DNA of 64,000 nt from Bacteroidota bacterium (GTDB lineage Bacteria > Bacteroidota > Bacteroidia > Bacteroidales > Paludibacteraceae): the NCBI GenBank assembly GCA_023391625.1, contig JAEWAN010000006.1, forward strand, positions 558,001 through 622,000, written 5' to 3'. Positions 42,594 through 51,703 of this stretch are shown here, piece by piece (the first letter of the stretch is position 1; every line of letters begins with the position of its first letter). The position numbers were made by a program, and so were the translations under genes. The notes below the pieces were generated by a model that made no database searches, was not told the DNA's origin, and saw only the letters and a program-made list of their open reading frames with translations.

Positions 42594-42601
42594 CAAATAT
42601 A
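42594..42601 (-). promoter_or_regulatory. -7 box for the SDR gene
   Basis: CAAATATA is TATATTTG on the minus strand, an exact TAnnTTTG box 33 bp before the ATG at 42561. It lies just inside the region after the DUF4130 gene stop. Confidence 0.58.
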
Positions 42602-42612
42602 GTGAGATTTTT

Positions 42613-43374
42613 TTATTGCTTTTCTGTTAAATATTTCCAAAAACGTTTAGGCATATGTTGGCGTTGCAACTTGAGGTTGGTTCGTTCCTTTATGGTCAGC
42701 GAATTGAAGTACCCTTTCCATAGTTCCTGGAATAGCTTTTCATCTTCGGCCATCAATTCCTCGTTTAATTTTCCTTCCGGGAAACGTTGTTCTGTATCCA
42801 GGGTGATTTCCGTTACATTATTCATGTCAAAATAGTAACCATAATCCCGTTTGGTATCATAAATAATCCATTTCTGATTGGAGAAGCGGTCTATAAAATA
42901 ATCAATGGCTAAAGGCAAAGCATTGTGTACCGGAGAAACCGGAGCAAAAAACATATTGTCTGCTGTTTTCTGAAAGCGTACGAACTGCATGAGGCGGAGG
43001 CGTTCCTGGCTTACTTTTTTTGCAACCTGCTGCATTTCCAGCACGTCCGGATCTGCAAAATTCATTTCTATGGAATGCCGTGTATCAAAGACCTTACGTA
43101 AATACCGGAATATAAGTTCATCGCTCTGTTCCAGTTCAGACAGCCAGACATATGTAAGCATGTTGCAGGCGCTTTTCGATAATTTTTTTTGTACGGCGCT
43201 CCATACGCGGGTAGCTCTGTCCTCCTGGGTGATAACCGTGTAACTGGTTTCTGTAAACAGCGGTTCCACTTCATTGGCGGCAATGAGTCTGTCCGGAAAG
43301 GTTTTGCGGCTGTATGCGTCGAACAGAGCCGTAAGTAATCCGTCAAATGTTTTGTCATACCGGAAAACGATCAT
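42613..43374 (-). CDS. DUF4130 / TIGR03915-type putative DNA repair protein
   Basis: A 253-residue cytoplasmic protein that fits the DUF4130 family. It has MIVFRYDKTFDGLLTALFDA at the start, FVRFQKTADNMFFAPVSPVHNALPLAIDYF in the centre, IIYDTKRDYGYYFD and the C-terminal RQHMPKRFWKYLTEKQ. In other bacteria DUF4130 is found fused to UdgX-type uracil-DNA-binding domains and is paired with the radical SAM protein encoded next to it; that pairing is reproduced here. The biochemical role is not established. It is transcribed just after the radical SAM gene, 45 bp downstream. Confidence 0.88.
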   Translation of the reverse strand: MIVFRYDKTFDGLLTALFDAYSRKTFPDRLIAANEVEPLFTETSYTVITQEDRATRVWSAVQKKLSKSACNMLTYVWLSELEQSDELIFRYLRKVFDTRHSIEMNFADPDVLEMQQVAKKVSQERLRLMQFVRFQKTADNMFFAPVSPVHNALPLAIDYFIDRFSNQKWIIYDTKRDYGYYFDMNNVTEITLDTEQRFPEGKLNEELMAEDEKLFQELWKGYFNSLTIKERTNLKLQRQHMPKRFWKYLTEKQ

Positions 43375-43419
43375 AAAGAAGTTTGTTTTACAATGTGTCT
43401 ATAATCCGTTGCATTGATT

Positions 43420-44685
43420 TTACTCCGGAAAAATCAGTGATAATTGATTAGACGGAGTGTCGGATTTTTTGTTTTTCTTTTCCGTTAATTTTTTCCGGAT
43501 GTATTCCGGTGATGTTTCATGTATGGTATGAAAGGGCAATTCATTGCAAGTGATGAAATATTGCGCTTTTTTCATTACCACTCCCATTTTTTTTAATGTG
43601 GAGGCGGTGATTCTGCCGAACCTGCGGGAAGATACGATTAGTTTTGCCGATTTTACGCCTAATCCCGGTATTCGCAGCAGCATCGTGTAGTCTGCTTTGT
43701 TTACGTCCACCGGAAATGATTCCGGATGCCGTAGTGCCCACGATAGTTTAGGGTCGATTTCAAGATCAAGGTCAGGGTGTGAATCGTCTACAATTTCGTT
43801 GACATTAAACTGGTAGAAGCGTAAAAGCCAGTCAGCCTGGTATAATCTGTTCTCCCGTACCAGAGGGGCTTGTTTTAAAGCCGGAAGCCTGTTGTCATAA
43901 GTATTGACCGGAATAAAACCGGAGTAATACACCCGTTTCATGCTTGGGCGTGTATAGAGTGCTGCTGTGGTATTGAGTATTGTTTTATCGTTATCATCAG
44001 TGGCTCCGATAATCATTTGTGTGCTTTGTCCGGCCGGGGCAAAGCGGGGAGCAGAGCGGAATTTACGTCTTTCTTCCCCGTTCTGTAGGATACCTTGTTG
44101 TATCTGCTGCATGGGGGTGAAGACACTTTGGTGGTTCTTCTCGGGAGCCAGCATTTTCAGGTTGTTTTCAGTGGCTATTTCAATGTTCACACTCAGCCGG
44201 TCTGCATACAGTCCGGCTTCCCTTACCAGTCCTTCACTGGCTCCGGGGATGCTTTTCATGTGTATATATCCATTGTAACGGTGTATGGTGCGCAGCTCTT
44301 TTACTACGCGAACCATTCTTTCCATCGTGTAATCGGGATTTTTTATCACACCAGAACTGAGAAACAGTCCTTCTATATAGTTTCTCCGGTAAAATTCAAT
44401 GGTGAGTTCTATCAACTCTTCCGGAGTAAAAGTGGCACGGCGTATGTCATTGCTCCTTCGGTTTATACAATAGGCACAATCGTAAATACAATGATTAGTC
44501 AGCATGATTTTTAGCAGGGACACGCAACGTCCATCCTCGGTAAAACTATGACAGATACCCCAACCATGCGTACTGCCTAACTCTCCGGCTTTGCTTTTCC
44601 TGGTAGTTCCGCTGGAAGAACAGGATACGTCATACTTTGCAGACTCTGCCAGTATCTTTAGTTTTTCGAGAATATTTTCTTTCAT
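43420..44685 (-). CDS. Putative DNA modification/repair radical SAM protein
   Basis: A 421-residue radical SAM enzyme. The [4Fe-4S]-binding CX3CX2C motif is C66-IYD-C70-AY-C73, with upstream conserved Cys at C22 and C45 (GWGICHSF). The C-terminal region (about 320-400) carries a helix-hairpin-helix DNA-binding motif, LLRIPGLGVKSAKLIVSSRR. The combination matches the TIGR03916-type family assigned to DNA modification or repair, always near a DUF4130 protein. The reaction is unknown. It and the DUF4130 gene form a two-gene unit. Confidence 0.9.
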   Translation of the reverse strand: MKENILEKLKILAESAKYDVSCSSSGTTRKSKAGELGSTHGWGICHSFTEDGRCVSLLKIMLTNHCIYDCAYCINRRSNDIRRATFTPEELIELTIEFYRRNYIEGLFLSSGVIKNPDYTMERMVRVVKELRTIHRYNGYIHMKSIPGASEGLVREAGLYADRLSVNIEIATENNLKMLAPEKNHQSVFTPMQQIQQGILQNGEERRKFRSAPRFAPAGQSTQMIIGATDDNDKTILNTTAALYTRPSMKRVYYSGFIPVNTYDNRLPALKQAPLVRENRLYQADWLLRFYQFNVNEIVDDSHPDLDLEIDPKLSWALRHPESFPVDVNKADYTMLLRIPGLGVKSAKLIVSSRRFGRITASTLKKMGVVMKKAQYFITCNELPFHTIHETSPEYIRKKLTEKKNKKSDTPSNQLSLIFPE

Positions 44686-44774
44686 TGTATTACAAAGAAA
44701 AACAAATTAGGCGGAATCCTGGCAAGGGAAACTCTTAAAAAAGTAAACTTGTTAATAAGTTTTGAATAAGGGAA

Positions 44775-45767
44775 TTAAAGCAGGTTTATAATGGTTCTTC
44801 CTTTGAGCTGACCTTTTAATATCGAGTCAATTGCAGCGTTCAGCTCATTGAGTGTTATCTCATTGTAGAGGCTTAAAAGCTTATCGGATTTCCACTCGTT
44901 GGCTAATTTTTGCCATAAAACCGGACGTAAATGAGCCGGATAGTTTTGTGCTGATATGCCGATGAGTGTAATACCCCGGAGAATGAATGGGAAAACGCTT
45001 ATGTTCAATTCTGTTCCGGCCACACTGCCGCAAGTTGTTATCGCTCCCATCAATCGGGTTGATTTTATCATATTTTCCAGAATAACACCGCCTACGGTAT
45101 CAATACCTCCGGCATATTTGGCGGATAGGATGGGCTTTTTCTCAAGAGACCGGAAATCCGTTACCGGAATTATGTCTGTTGCTCCCAATGATTTGAGATA
45201 GTCTGTTTCGCCTGTTTTTCCGGAGATGGCTATTGTTTGGTATGATAGTTTTGAAAGAATGGATAAAGCTACGGAGCCTACTCCCCCGGTTGCGCCGGAT
45301 ACCAATACATATCCATCGTCCGGTTTTACCAGTTCTGTGAACCGTGATATGGAAATCCCGGCCGTGAAACCTGCTGTTCCGATGATCATGGCTTCTTTGG
45401 GTGTTAATCCTTCCGGCAGTTTTACAGCCCATTCAGCGGGTATTCTGATGTATTCTCCCCATCCTCCGGGGGTATTCATACCCAGGTCGTAACCGGTGGC
45501 AATGACCATATCTCCCGGTGCGAACGAGTCGGAACATGATTCTATAACTTCGCCTGCAGCATCGATTCCCGGTGTATGAGGGTAGGTTTTAGTTACTCCT
45601 TTGTTACCTGTTGCGGAAAGGGCATCTTTATAGTTCAGGGAGGAATAATGCACACGGATTAGTATCTCCTGGTCTTCAGGATGTCGTATTTCCTTTTGTT
45701 GGATACTGCGGATGAAATGTCCGTCTTTTTCTTCTACGACCAAGGCCTTATATGTATCAGCTCCCAT
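44775..45767 (-). CDS. YhdH/AcuI-like zinc-independent quinone oxidoreductase (acryloyl-CoA reductase type)
   Basis: A 330-residue MDR-superfamily NADPH reductase. The N-terminal GroES-like domain has IRVHYSSLNYKDALSATGNKGV and HTPGIDAAGEV. The Rossmann domain has the nucleotide loop SGATGGVGSVALSIL. No structural zinc cysteine cluster is present. The pattern is that of YhdH/YhfP, whose E. coli and Rhodobacter members reduce acryloyl-CoA. Whether it acts in propionate metabolism here is unknown. It lies 22 bp downstream of the antiporter gene and may be co-transcribed with it. Confidence 0.88.
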   Translation of the reverse strand: MGADTYKALVVEEKDGHFIRSIQQKEIRHPEDQEILIRVHYSSLNYKDALSATGNKGVTKTYPHTPGIDAAGEVIESCSDSFAPGDMVIATGYDLGMNTPGGWGEYIRIPAEWAVKLPEGLTPKEAMIIGTAGFTAGISISRFTELVKPDDGYVLVSGATGGVGSVALSILSKLSYQTIAISGKTGETDYLKSLGATDIIPVTDFRSLEKKPILSAKYAGGIDTVGGVILENMIKSTRLMGAITTCGSVAGTELNISVFPFILRGITLIGISAQNYPAHLRPVLWQKLANEWKSDKLLSLYNEITLNELNAAIDSILKGQLKGRTIINLL

Positions 45768-45789
45768 AATTTTCTTTTATTTTATTGGT

Positions 45790-47286
45790 TTATAACGGAG
45801 GATCTATTCCTAACTGACGGTATGTCTCCTTGATTGTTTCTTCGTTGTCAGTAATGATCAGGATAGAGTCCCGGGGTTCCAGATGTGTGTTGCCGCGAGG
45901 TATAAAGTAATTTTCTCCCCGTTTTACCATAACAACGAGAGCTTTATCCGGTAATGTAATGTCTATGAGCGTATCGCCATGTTCTAACATTTGTTCTTCC
46001 ACTGTGATTTCTGTCATTGCAGACTTAATGTCGTCGGAGAACTCAATATCAAACTCTTTTAACTTATGAGTTTTCGGAGTCGGTAAAGATAGTTTGAGCC
46101 ATTTGGCAACAGTAGGAATACTTGTTCCTTGCAGTATCAGTGAAATGATGGTGATAAAGAAAACGATATTAAAAATCATTTTTGCCTGAGGTATTCCTGC
46201 TATCCAGGGATAGGTCGCAAAAATAATGGGAACAGCCCCTCTTAATCCGACCCAGGAAGTAAATATGCGGGCGTTAAATGATATTTTACGAAATGGAGCA
46301 AGGCAGGCCAGTACGCTGATGGGCCTTGATATAAGAATCATAAATACTCCTATTAATATGCTGATTCCGGCCAGTGGCAATAGTTCGGATGGATTGACCA
46401 ATAAGCCAAGCGTAAGGAACATAATAATCTGGAACAGCCAGGTAAGACCGTCGAAAAATTTCAAACTGCTGCGTTTCTGTACAAAACGTTGATTTCCTAT
46501 CATCAATCCGCCGATATATACAGCTAAATAACCGTTGCCTCCCAGAAAGTCTGTGAACCCAAAGATGAAGAACATAATGGTCAGCAGTAAAACAGAGTAT
46601 AGAGCATCGTTGGCAAGATTGATTTTATTTATAAGACGGACAGCAAATTTTCCGATGAAAAATCCTAATGCAGCACCTACTACAAATTGTTGCAGGAATT
46701 TGAATGTAATGGCCCAACCGCTTATTTCTGGAGTTTGGATAAACTGTATGAGCACGATTGTCAGCATATATGCCATAGGGTCATTACTACCACTTTCCAA
46801 TTCTAACAAGGGGCGTAGGTTTTCTTTTAATGACATGTTTCTGGACCGTAAAATACCAAAAACAGAAGCGGAATCGGTAGAGGACATGACGCTGGCCAGT
46901 AAAAGGGATTCTGCCAGTGTAAACGAAACTGCCTGGATGACATTATTTGTTAACCAGAAAATGAAAAGCCCTGTTAGTAAAGCGGTAAGAAATACCCCGA
47001 CAGTGGCCAGGATGACACCTTGCCAGATAACGGGTTTTATCTCAGAGAATTGTGTGTCCAAACCTCCGGAAAAAAGGATAATGTTTAGTGCTATAACTCC
47101 AATGGTTTGGGCTATTTCCGGGGACTCAAATTGTATTCCTAATCCGTCACTTCCGGCAAGAACCCCGATGAAAAGGAATAACAATAAAGTAGGGACTCCG
47201 AACCGTGATCCGGTTTTGCCGACTAAAAGACTAATAAATAATAAGATAGATCCGACTAATAAGAAGGTCTCTATAGGTATATTCAT
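45790..47286 (-). CDS. NhaP2-like K+(Na+)/H+ antiporter
   Basis: A 498-residue CPA1-type antiporter with about 12-13 helices (7-385), including SSTDSASVFGILRS, ELESGSNDPMAYMLTI and TSWVGLRGAVPIIFATYP, and a C-terminal TrkA-C-like domain (about 400-495). The ATG at 47286 is chosen because the upstream TTG (47304) would place it inside the -7 box at 47302-47309. The cytoplasmic TrkA-C regulatory domain is what separates NhaP2/CvrA from plain NhaP. Whether K+ or Na+ is exchanged is not decidable. Confidence 0.92.
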   Translation of the reverse strand: MNIPIETFLLVGSILLFISLLVGKTGSRFGVPTLLLFLFIGVLAGSDGLGIQFESPEIAQTIGVIALNIILFSGGLDTQFSEIKPVIWQGVILATVGVFLTALLTGLFIFWLTNNVIQAVSFTLAESLLLASVMSSTDSASVFGILRSRNMSLKENLRPLLELESGSNDPMAYMLTIVLIQFIQTPEISGWAITFKFLQQFVVGAALGFFIGKFAVRLINKINLANDALYSVLLLTIMFFIFGFTDFLGGNGYLAVYIGGLMIGNQRFVQKRSSLKFFDGLTWLFQIIMFLTLGLLVNPSELLPLAGISILIGVFMILISRPISVLACLAPFRKISFNARIFTSWVGLRGAVPIIFATYPWIAGIPQAKMIFNIVFFITIISLILQGTSIPTVAKWLKLSLPTPKTHKLKEFDIEFSDDIKSAMTEITVEEQMLEHGDTLIDITLPDKALVVMVKRGENYFIPRGNTHLEPRDSILIITDNEETIKETYRQLGIDPPL

Positions 47287-47301
47287 ATATGAAATTTTAT
47301 G

Positions 47302-47309
47302 CAAAAATA
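47302..47309 (-). promoter_or_regulatory. -7 box for the NhaP2-like antiporter
   Basis: CAAAAATA is TATTTTTG on the minus strand, an exact TAnnTTTG box 16 bp before the ATG at 47286. It decides the start. Confidence 0.6.
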
Positions 47310-47448
47310 ATTATTTTAGCAAGAACAAGCGTTTTTCATTAATTCAAAATGATATTTTTATACTTGATTTTAGGTTAATTAGCATTTTTGTAGTTTGAAA
47401 GACGGACTAAAAAACATTTATTTAGATAACGTCCTGTCAAAATGAATA

Positions 47449-48063
47449 TTATAGAATTTTCCAGCCTAAAGAAAAGAGGAATGTACTTGGCGTCAATCCG
47501 TTTTGAACTTCATTCGGTATATTATATAAATTGCCTATTAATCCGTATCTTACATCAAGGGTGAACATCAGCACATCTATTCCTATACCTACGTCAAGTC
47601 CTACTTTGGCTGTGCTGGCTATGATTTCCTCCGGACTACTGAAATTTGCTTTGGAGCCAGCATTGAAACGAAATTTAGGTCCGGCAAAGGCTCGTATGTT
47701 GATTACCCGAAGATTCAATAAACGGTATCCAAGTAATACGGGGACATCTACCGTACTGAATCTGACCATATTGCTCGGGGATATATTTCCGTTTTCTTCG
47801 TAGGTATATTGTTTTTCCTGTTTGGAATAGAGCACCTCAGGTTGCAGATATAGATTCTTGAAATACAAACGGCCGAAAACTCCGACATGGAAATTATTTC
47901 CGAATTCTTTCAGGGCATTGGAGGGCGTGTAATGTATGCCTGATCCTATAGAGCTGAAAGACAAGGAAGAGTTATAGCCGGCTTTGATGCCGACGTTGAA
48001 TAACTGGGAATAGCTTAGGGTTGTAGTAAGGAGTAAAACAAAAGATAAGATAATTTTTTTCAT
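47449..48063 (-). CDS. Outer-membrane beta-barrel (porin family) protein
   Basis: A 204-residue protein with a signal peptide (1-19, ending SYSQ) and a PorT/OMP_b-brl_2-type barrel. Strands include FNVGIKAGYNSSLSFSS, FHVGVFGRLYFKNLYLQPEVLY, VDVPVLLGYRLL and VGLDVGIGIDVLMFTLDVRYG. No ligand or partner is evident. It is transcribed away from ettA, with the two promoters in the 215-bp gap between them. No clear terminator was found after its stop. Confidence 0.82.
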   Translation of the reverse strand: MKKIILSFVLLLTTTLSYSQLFNVGIKAGYNSSLSFSSIGSGIHYTPSNALKEFGNNFHVGVFGRLYFKNLYLQPEVLYSKQEKQYTYEENGNISPSNMVRFSTVDVPVLLGYRLLNLRVINIRAFAGPKFRFNAGSKANFSSPEEIIASTAKVGLDVGIGIDVLMFTLDVRYGLIGNLYNIPNEVQNGLTPSTFLFSLGWKIL

Positions 48064-48149
48064 AAGTTATTCGTGTTAAATTAATAGCTTAATAATCAAA
48101 ATATTGTTTAAACTGAAGTAGAAAAGAAGGTTTACGGTTTATACTGGTG

Positions 48150-48157
48150 CAAAGTTA
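48150..48157 (-). promoter_or_regulatory. -7 box for the porin-like gene
   Basis: CAAAGTTA is TAACTTTG on the minus strand, an exact TAnnTTTG box with a leader of about 80 nt. Confidence 0.55.
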
Positions 48158-48232
48158 AAGAAAAAAAGATTTTTTCTTTTGTCTTAGATTTTTTTATTAC
48201 TCGGAATCCATATTTGAAATTTAAATTTTGTG

Positions 48233-48240
48233 TAAGTTTG
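48233..48240 (+). promoter_or_regulatory. -7 box for ettA
   Basis: TAAGTTTG matches TAnnTTTG exactly, 38 bp before the start codon; TTTG at 48213-48216 is a possible but close -33 (16 bp). Confidence 0.6.
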
Positions 48241-48278
48241 CGTTCTTAAACCACTTTTAAATTATTAAACTGTAAAAT

Positions 48279-49949
48279 ATGTCTGACGATAAGAAGATTA
48301 TTTTTTCTATGGTTGGGGTTAGTAAAACCTTTCCCCCTCAAAAAAAGGTATTAAATAATATTTATCTTTCATTTTTTTATGGAGCTAAAATTGGTATTAT
48401 AGGTTTAAATGGCTCCGGAAAATCTACCTTGCTTAAGATTATAGCAGGGGTGGAAAAATCTTATGACGGAGAAGTTGTGTTTTCTCCCGGGTATTCTGTT
48501 GGTTACCTGGAACAGGAACCTCAGTTAGACCCTAACAAAACAGTAAAGGAAATTGTTCAGGAAGGAGTTCAGGAAGTGATGGATCTGATGGCGGAATATG
48601 ATAAAATTAATGAACAGTTTGCCGATCCGGATGCTGATTTTGATAAATTGATAGCACGTCAGGGTGAGTTGCAGGAAATGCTGGATCACGTAGATGCCTG
48701 GAATATTGATAATAAGCTGGAACGTGCCATGGACGCCTTACGCTGTCCTCCGGAGGAAGCACTGGTGCGCAATTTGTCAGGAGGGGAACGCAGGCGGGTA
48801 GCTTTATGTAGGTTGTTGTTACGCCAGCCGGATATTTTGTTGTTAGACGAACCTACCAACCACTTGGATGCCGAATCTGTGGAATGGCTGGAGCACCATT
48901 TGCAGCAATATGAGGGTACAGTCATTGCTATTACGCATGACCGTTACTTCTTGGATAATGTGGCCGGCTGGATTCTGGAACTTGACAGGGGAGAGGGTAT
49001 TCCATGGAAAGGAAATTATTCTTCTTGGCTGGAACAGAAAACAGCTCGTATGGCTATGGAAGAGAAACAGGCAAGTAAACGTCGTAAAACATTGGAGCGG
49101 GAGCTGGAATGGGTGCGTATGGCGCCTAAAGCCCGTCATGCAAAAGGTAAAGCCCGTTTGGATGCTTATGACCGCTTGCTGAATGAAGATCAGAAAGAAA
49201 GAGAGGAAAAACTGGAGATATTTATTCCCAACGGCCCTCGTTTAGGAAATAAAGTGGTAGAAGCTATTGGAGTTTCCAAGGCTTTTGGTGACAAACTGTT
49301 GTTCGAGAATCTTAATTTTATGCTGCCTCCTAACGGTATTGTGGGAATTATTGGCCCCAACGGAGCTGGTAAAACAACTTTGTTCCGCCTGATGATGGGA
49401 CTGGAGAAAGCCGATAATGGTACTTTTGAGGTTGGAGAAACGGTGAAACTTGGTTATGTGGATCAGACACATACGGATATTGATCCTCAGAAAACTGTGT
49501 TTGAAGTGATTTCCGGCGGAACCGAATTTATCCGGGTTGGGGGTAAAGAAATTAACGCCAGAGCTTATTTGTCCCGTTTTAATTTTACCGGTGGAGATCA
49601 GGAAAAACTTTGCGGAGTGCTGTCCGGTGGGGAGCGTAATCGTTTGCATTTGGCTTTGACTTTGAAATCGGAAGCCAATGTTTTGTTGCTTGACGAACCG
49701 ACCAACGATATTGATGTTAATACGTTGCGTGCTTTAGAAGAAGGCTTGGAAAGTTTTGCCGGTTGCGCTGTGGTTATTTCGCATGACCGTTGGTTCCTTG
49801 ACCGTATTTGTACTCATATTATAGCCTTTGAGGGAGATTCGCAGGTTTTTGTTTTTGAAGGGTCATATTCGGAATATGAAGAGAATAAGCGCAAGCGTTT
49901 AGGAGATGAAGGGCCTAAGCGGATACGCTATAAGAAATTAATGGCCTGA
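48279..49949 (+). CDS. ettA: Energy-dependent translational throttle protein EttA (ABC-F)
   Basis: A 556-residue ABC-F ATPase that binds the ribosomal E site and couples translation to energy state. It has two nucleotide-binding domains with Walker A GLNGSGKST (42-50) and GPNGAGKTT (second, near 358), LSGGERRRV and LSGGERNRL signatures, and DEPTNHLD and DEPTNDID Walker B motifs. An arm region after the first domain (EQKTARMAMEEKQASKRRKTLERELEWVR) and the C-terminal RLGDEGPKRIRYKKL tail match the EttA subgroup rather than Uup or antibiotic-resistance ABC-F. It ends at a bidirectional terminator. Confidence 0.94.
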   Translation: MSDDKKIIFSMVGVSKTFPPQKKVLNNIYLSFFYGAKIGIIGLNGSGKSTLLKIIAGVEKSYDGEVVFSPGYSVGYLEQEPQLDPNKTVKEIVQEGVQEVMDLMAEYDKINEQFADPDADFDKLIARQGELQEMLDHVDAWNIDNKLERAMDALRCPPEEALVRNLSGGERRRVALCRLLLRQPDILLLDEPTNHLDAESVEWLEHHLQQYEGTVIAITHDRYFLDNVAGWILELDRGEGIPWKGNYSSWLEQKTARMAMEEKQASKRRKTLERELEWVRMAPKARHAKGKARLDAYDRLLNEDQKEREEKLEIFIPNGPRLGNKVVEAIGVSKAFGDKLLFENLNFMLPPNGIVGIIGPNGAGKTTLFRLMMGLEKADNGTFEVGETVKLGYVDQTHTDIDPQKTVFEVISGGTEFIRVGGKEINARAYLSRFNFTGGDQEKLCGVLSGGERNRLHLALTLKSEANVLLLDEPTNDIDVNTLRALEEGLESFAGCAVVISHDRWFLDRICTHIIAFEGDSQVFVFEGSYSEYEENKRKRLGDEGPKRIRYKKLMA

Positions 49950-49956
49950 TAAAAAT

Positions 49957-49996
49957 AAGAAAGGCAGTAAACGGAATCCCGTTTACTGCCTTTCTT
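49957..49996. terminator. Bidirectional terminator between ettA and the SPOR lipoprotein gene
   Basis: An 18-bp perfect inverted repeat (49957-49974 with 49979-49996, core GGCAGTAAACGG / CCGTTTACTGCC) with a 4-nt loop lies between convergent genes. Confidence 0.93.
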
Positions 49997-50011
49997 TATG
50001 ATATGTATTCA

Positions 50012-50485
50012 TTATTTTTTTTGAGTTAATACCCATGCATCCGGGAATCGGGACGAGATTTGGTTTATTTTTTCACGGGCTTGCTGATATTCATTGTAAG
50101 AGGCTATCAGTACGCGATACATTCCGTGTTCATTGACAACAATGGTAACTTCATTGCCCTCATTGTTCAGGGAGTTTTGTAATCCTTTGGCATTATCCCT
50201 GTTTTTAAAGCTACCTACTACCACATGGTACTTCTGGTTGATAGCCTGTGTGTTGTTTTCTTCTTTGTCCAGTTCAAATTTTTCATCTCTTACTTCTTCC
50301 GGTTGACTGCTGACAGGGGTTGATACTACCGGTGCAGGGGTAACTTCCGGAGTACTTGACGGCACTGTGTCTGAGGAAGCAGTAACGTATGCTGCCGGAA
50401 TGGTAGTGACTTGTTGTTTGGATTTACAACTATTTAGAGATAAAATTGTTATACTTAATAGCGTGAGTATAAAAACTTTTTTCAT
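50012..50485 (-). CDS. SPOR-domain lipoprotein
   Basis: A 157-residue lipoprotein (signal MKKVFILTLLSITIL, lipobox SLNSC with C20) with a Pro/Thr/Ser-rich spacer (residues 28-72) and a C-terminal SPOR domain (about 80-157, KYHVVVGSFKNRDNAKGLQ...YRVLIASYNEYQQARE). SPOR domains bind denuded septal peptidoglycan, so a role at the division site or outer membrane-murein link is likely. No other domain is present. It is convergent with ettA through a shared terminator. Confidence 0.9.
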   Translation of the reverse strand: MKKVFILTLLSITILSLNSCKSKQQVTTIPAAYVTASSDTVPSSTPEVTPAPVVSTPVSSQPEEVRDEKFELDKEENNTQAINQKYHVVVGSFKNRDNAKGLQNSLNNEGNEVTIVVNEHGMYRVLIASYNEYQQAREKINQISSRFPDAWVLTQKK

Positions 50486-50615
50486 GCTCTATTGTTTTAA
50501 TTAATACTGAATTCTTTTTACAAAGATGGAAAGAAAAATGTAGTCTGCAAATTCTTTACTGATATTTTTTAGAAAAAAGAATATTGAATTATAACAAATT
50601 TGTAATGATTTTATT

Positions 50616-50623
50616 TATATTTG
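50616..50623 (+). promoter_or_regulatory. -7 box for superoxide dismutase
   Basis: TATATTTG matches TAnnTTTG exactly, 58 bp before the start codon. Confidence 0.58.
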
Positions 50624-50681
50624 CCGAGAAATTCTTCAGAATGATATTAAATAATATGTCTCACTAAAAAATTATACTATT

Positions 50682-51257
50682 ATGAACTTTACTTTAATTA
50701 ATCTGCCATATGCTCAGAATGCGCTGGAGCCTGTAATAAGTGAAAAAACAATTAGTTTTCACTATGGAAAACATCATCAGACTTATGTAACTAATCTGAA
50801 TAATCTTATTGTAGGAACAGAGTTTGAAAATGCTGATCTGGATACTATTGTAAAAAAATCTGATGGAGCCATTTTCAATAATGCCGCTCAGGTATGGAAC
50901 CATAATTTTTATTTTACTTCTTTCACTCCGGATAAAGGAACGAAACCAAGCGAAAAGTTACTTAAAGCCATAGAAGCGGAATGGGGTTCTTTTGATAAGT
51001 TTAAAGAAGAATTTGATAAAGCTGCTGTTTCTTTATTTGGTTCAGGATGGGCATGGCTGGTGAGCGATAATAACGGAAAACTTTCTATCGTAAAAGAAAG
51101 CAATGCCGGAAACCCTATGACACGAGGTCTGAAGCCTATACTTACTTTGGATGTATGGGAACATGCTTATTATCTTGATTATCAAAATAGACGGGCTGAC
51201 TATGCAAAGACCTTATGGGACATTATTGATTGGAATGAAGTTTCGAAACGGTATTAG
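50682..51257 (+). CDS. sodB: Superoxide dismutase (Fe/Mn type)
   Basis: A 191-residue cytoplasmic Fe/Mn superoxide dismutase protecting the anaerobe from O2-. Metal ligands are H27, H74, D157 and H161 (LDVWEHAYYLDYQNRR). The AAQVWNHNFYF segment around H74 and the AVSLFGSGWAWL motif favour the Fe or cambialistic form. Metal preference is not certain. It has its own -7 box and is monocistronic. Confidence 0.95.
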   Translation: MNFTLINLPYAQNALEPVISEKTISFHYGKHHQTYVTNLNNLIVGTEFENADLDTIVKKSDGAIFNNAAQVWNHNFYFTSFTPDKGTKPSEKLLKAIEAEWGSFDKFKEEFDKAAVSLFGSGWAWLVSDNNGKLSIVKESNAGNPMTRGLKPILTLDVWEHAYYLDYQNRRADYAKTLWDIIDWNEVSKRY

Positions 51258-51414
51258 TATATTAGGATAAAGTTAGTGTTTGTGAGGGTATGTTCTGTAG
51301 GAGCATATCCTCTTTTTTATTGTATTTTTATTTGGAAGAGTGTAAGAAAGTACAATAAAGCATTGTATTTACTAAAAAAAGACAATTAGAATATTATTCT
51401 AAAGTTAAAAAGAT

Positions 51415-51422
51415 TATATTTG
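51415..51422 (+). promoter_or_regulatory. -7 box for the 51450 small membrane protein and ompH
   Basis: TATATTTG matches TAnnTTTG exactly, 27 bp before the ATG at 51450; it supports starting that gene at 51450 rather than at the upstream TTG (51420). Confidence 0.6.
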
Positions 51423-51449
51423 TGTTTCAAATTAAGGAGATGTAAAACC

Positions 51450-51680
51450 ATGTTTGAAACGATTGTCATTTCTGCAATATTACTTATAATTGCAATCCTT
51501 TTCTTAGGAGTGCGGGTTTTCTTTGTCAAAGGAGGGCGGTTTCCTAATTCCCATATAGGGAATAGTAAAGCTATGCGTGACAGAGGAATCAAATGTGCCA
51601 CATCGCAGGACAGGGAGGCTCAACAGAATAAAAAGAAGCTGAATACAAACGATATTATAAATGAACTAAACAAACAATAA
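51450..51680 (+). CDS. Small single-span membrane protein of unknown function
   Basis: A 76-residue protein with one N-terminal helix (about 4-26, IVISAILLIIAILFLGVRVF) and a basic, soluble tail with GGRFPNSHIGNSKAMRDRGIKC. The HIGNSKAMRDRGIKCATSQDREA segment looks conserved in Bacteroidetes small membrane proteins, but I cannot name a family or role. The ATG at 51450 lies downstream of a -7 box and gives a standard amphipathic start. It precedes ompH by 23 bp in the same operon. Confidence 0.7.
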   Translation: MFETIVISAILLIIAILFLGVRVFFVKGGRFPNSHIGNSKAMRDRGIKCATSQDREAQQNKKKLNTNDIINELNKQ

Positions 51681-51703
51681 TTAATAAAATCCTGAGAACA
51701 AAT

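Noticed and set aside
46535..47398. 287-residue plus-strand frame opposite the NhaP2-like antiporter
   Set aside because: The antiporter has clear helices and motifs on the other strand; the plus frame has low-complexity shadow composition.
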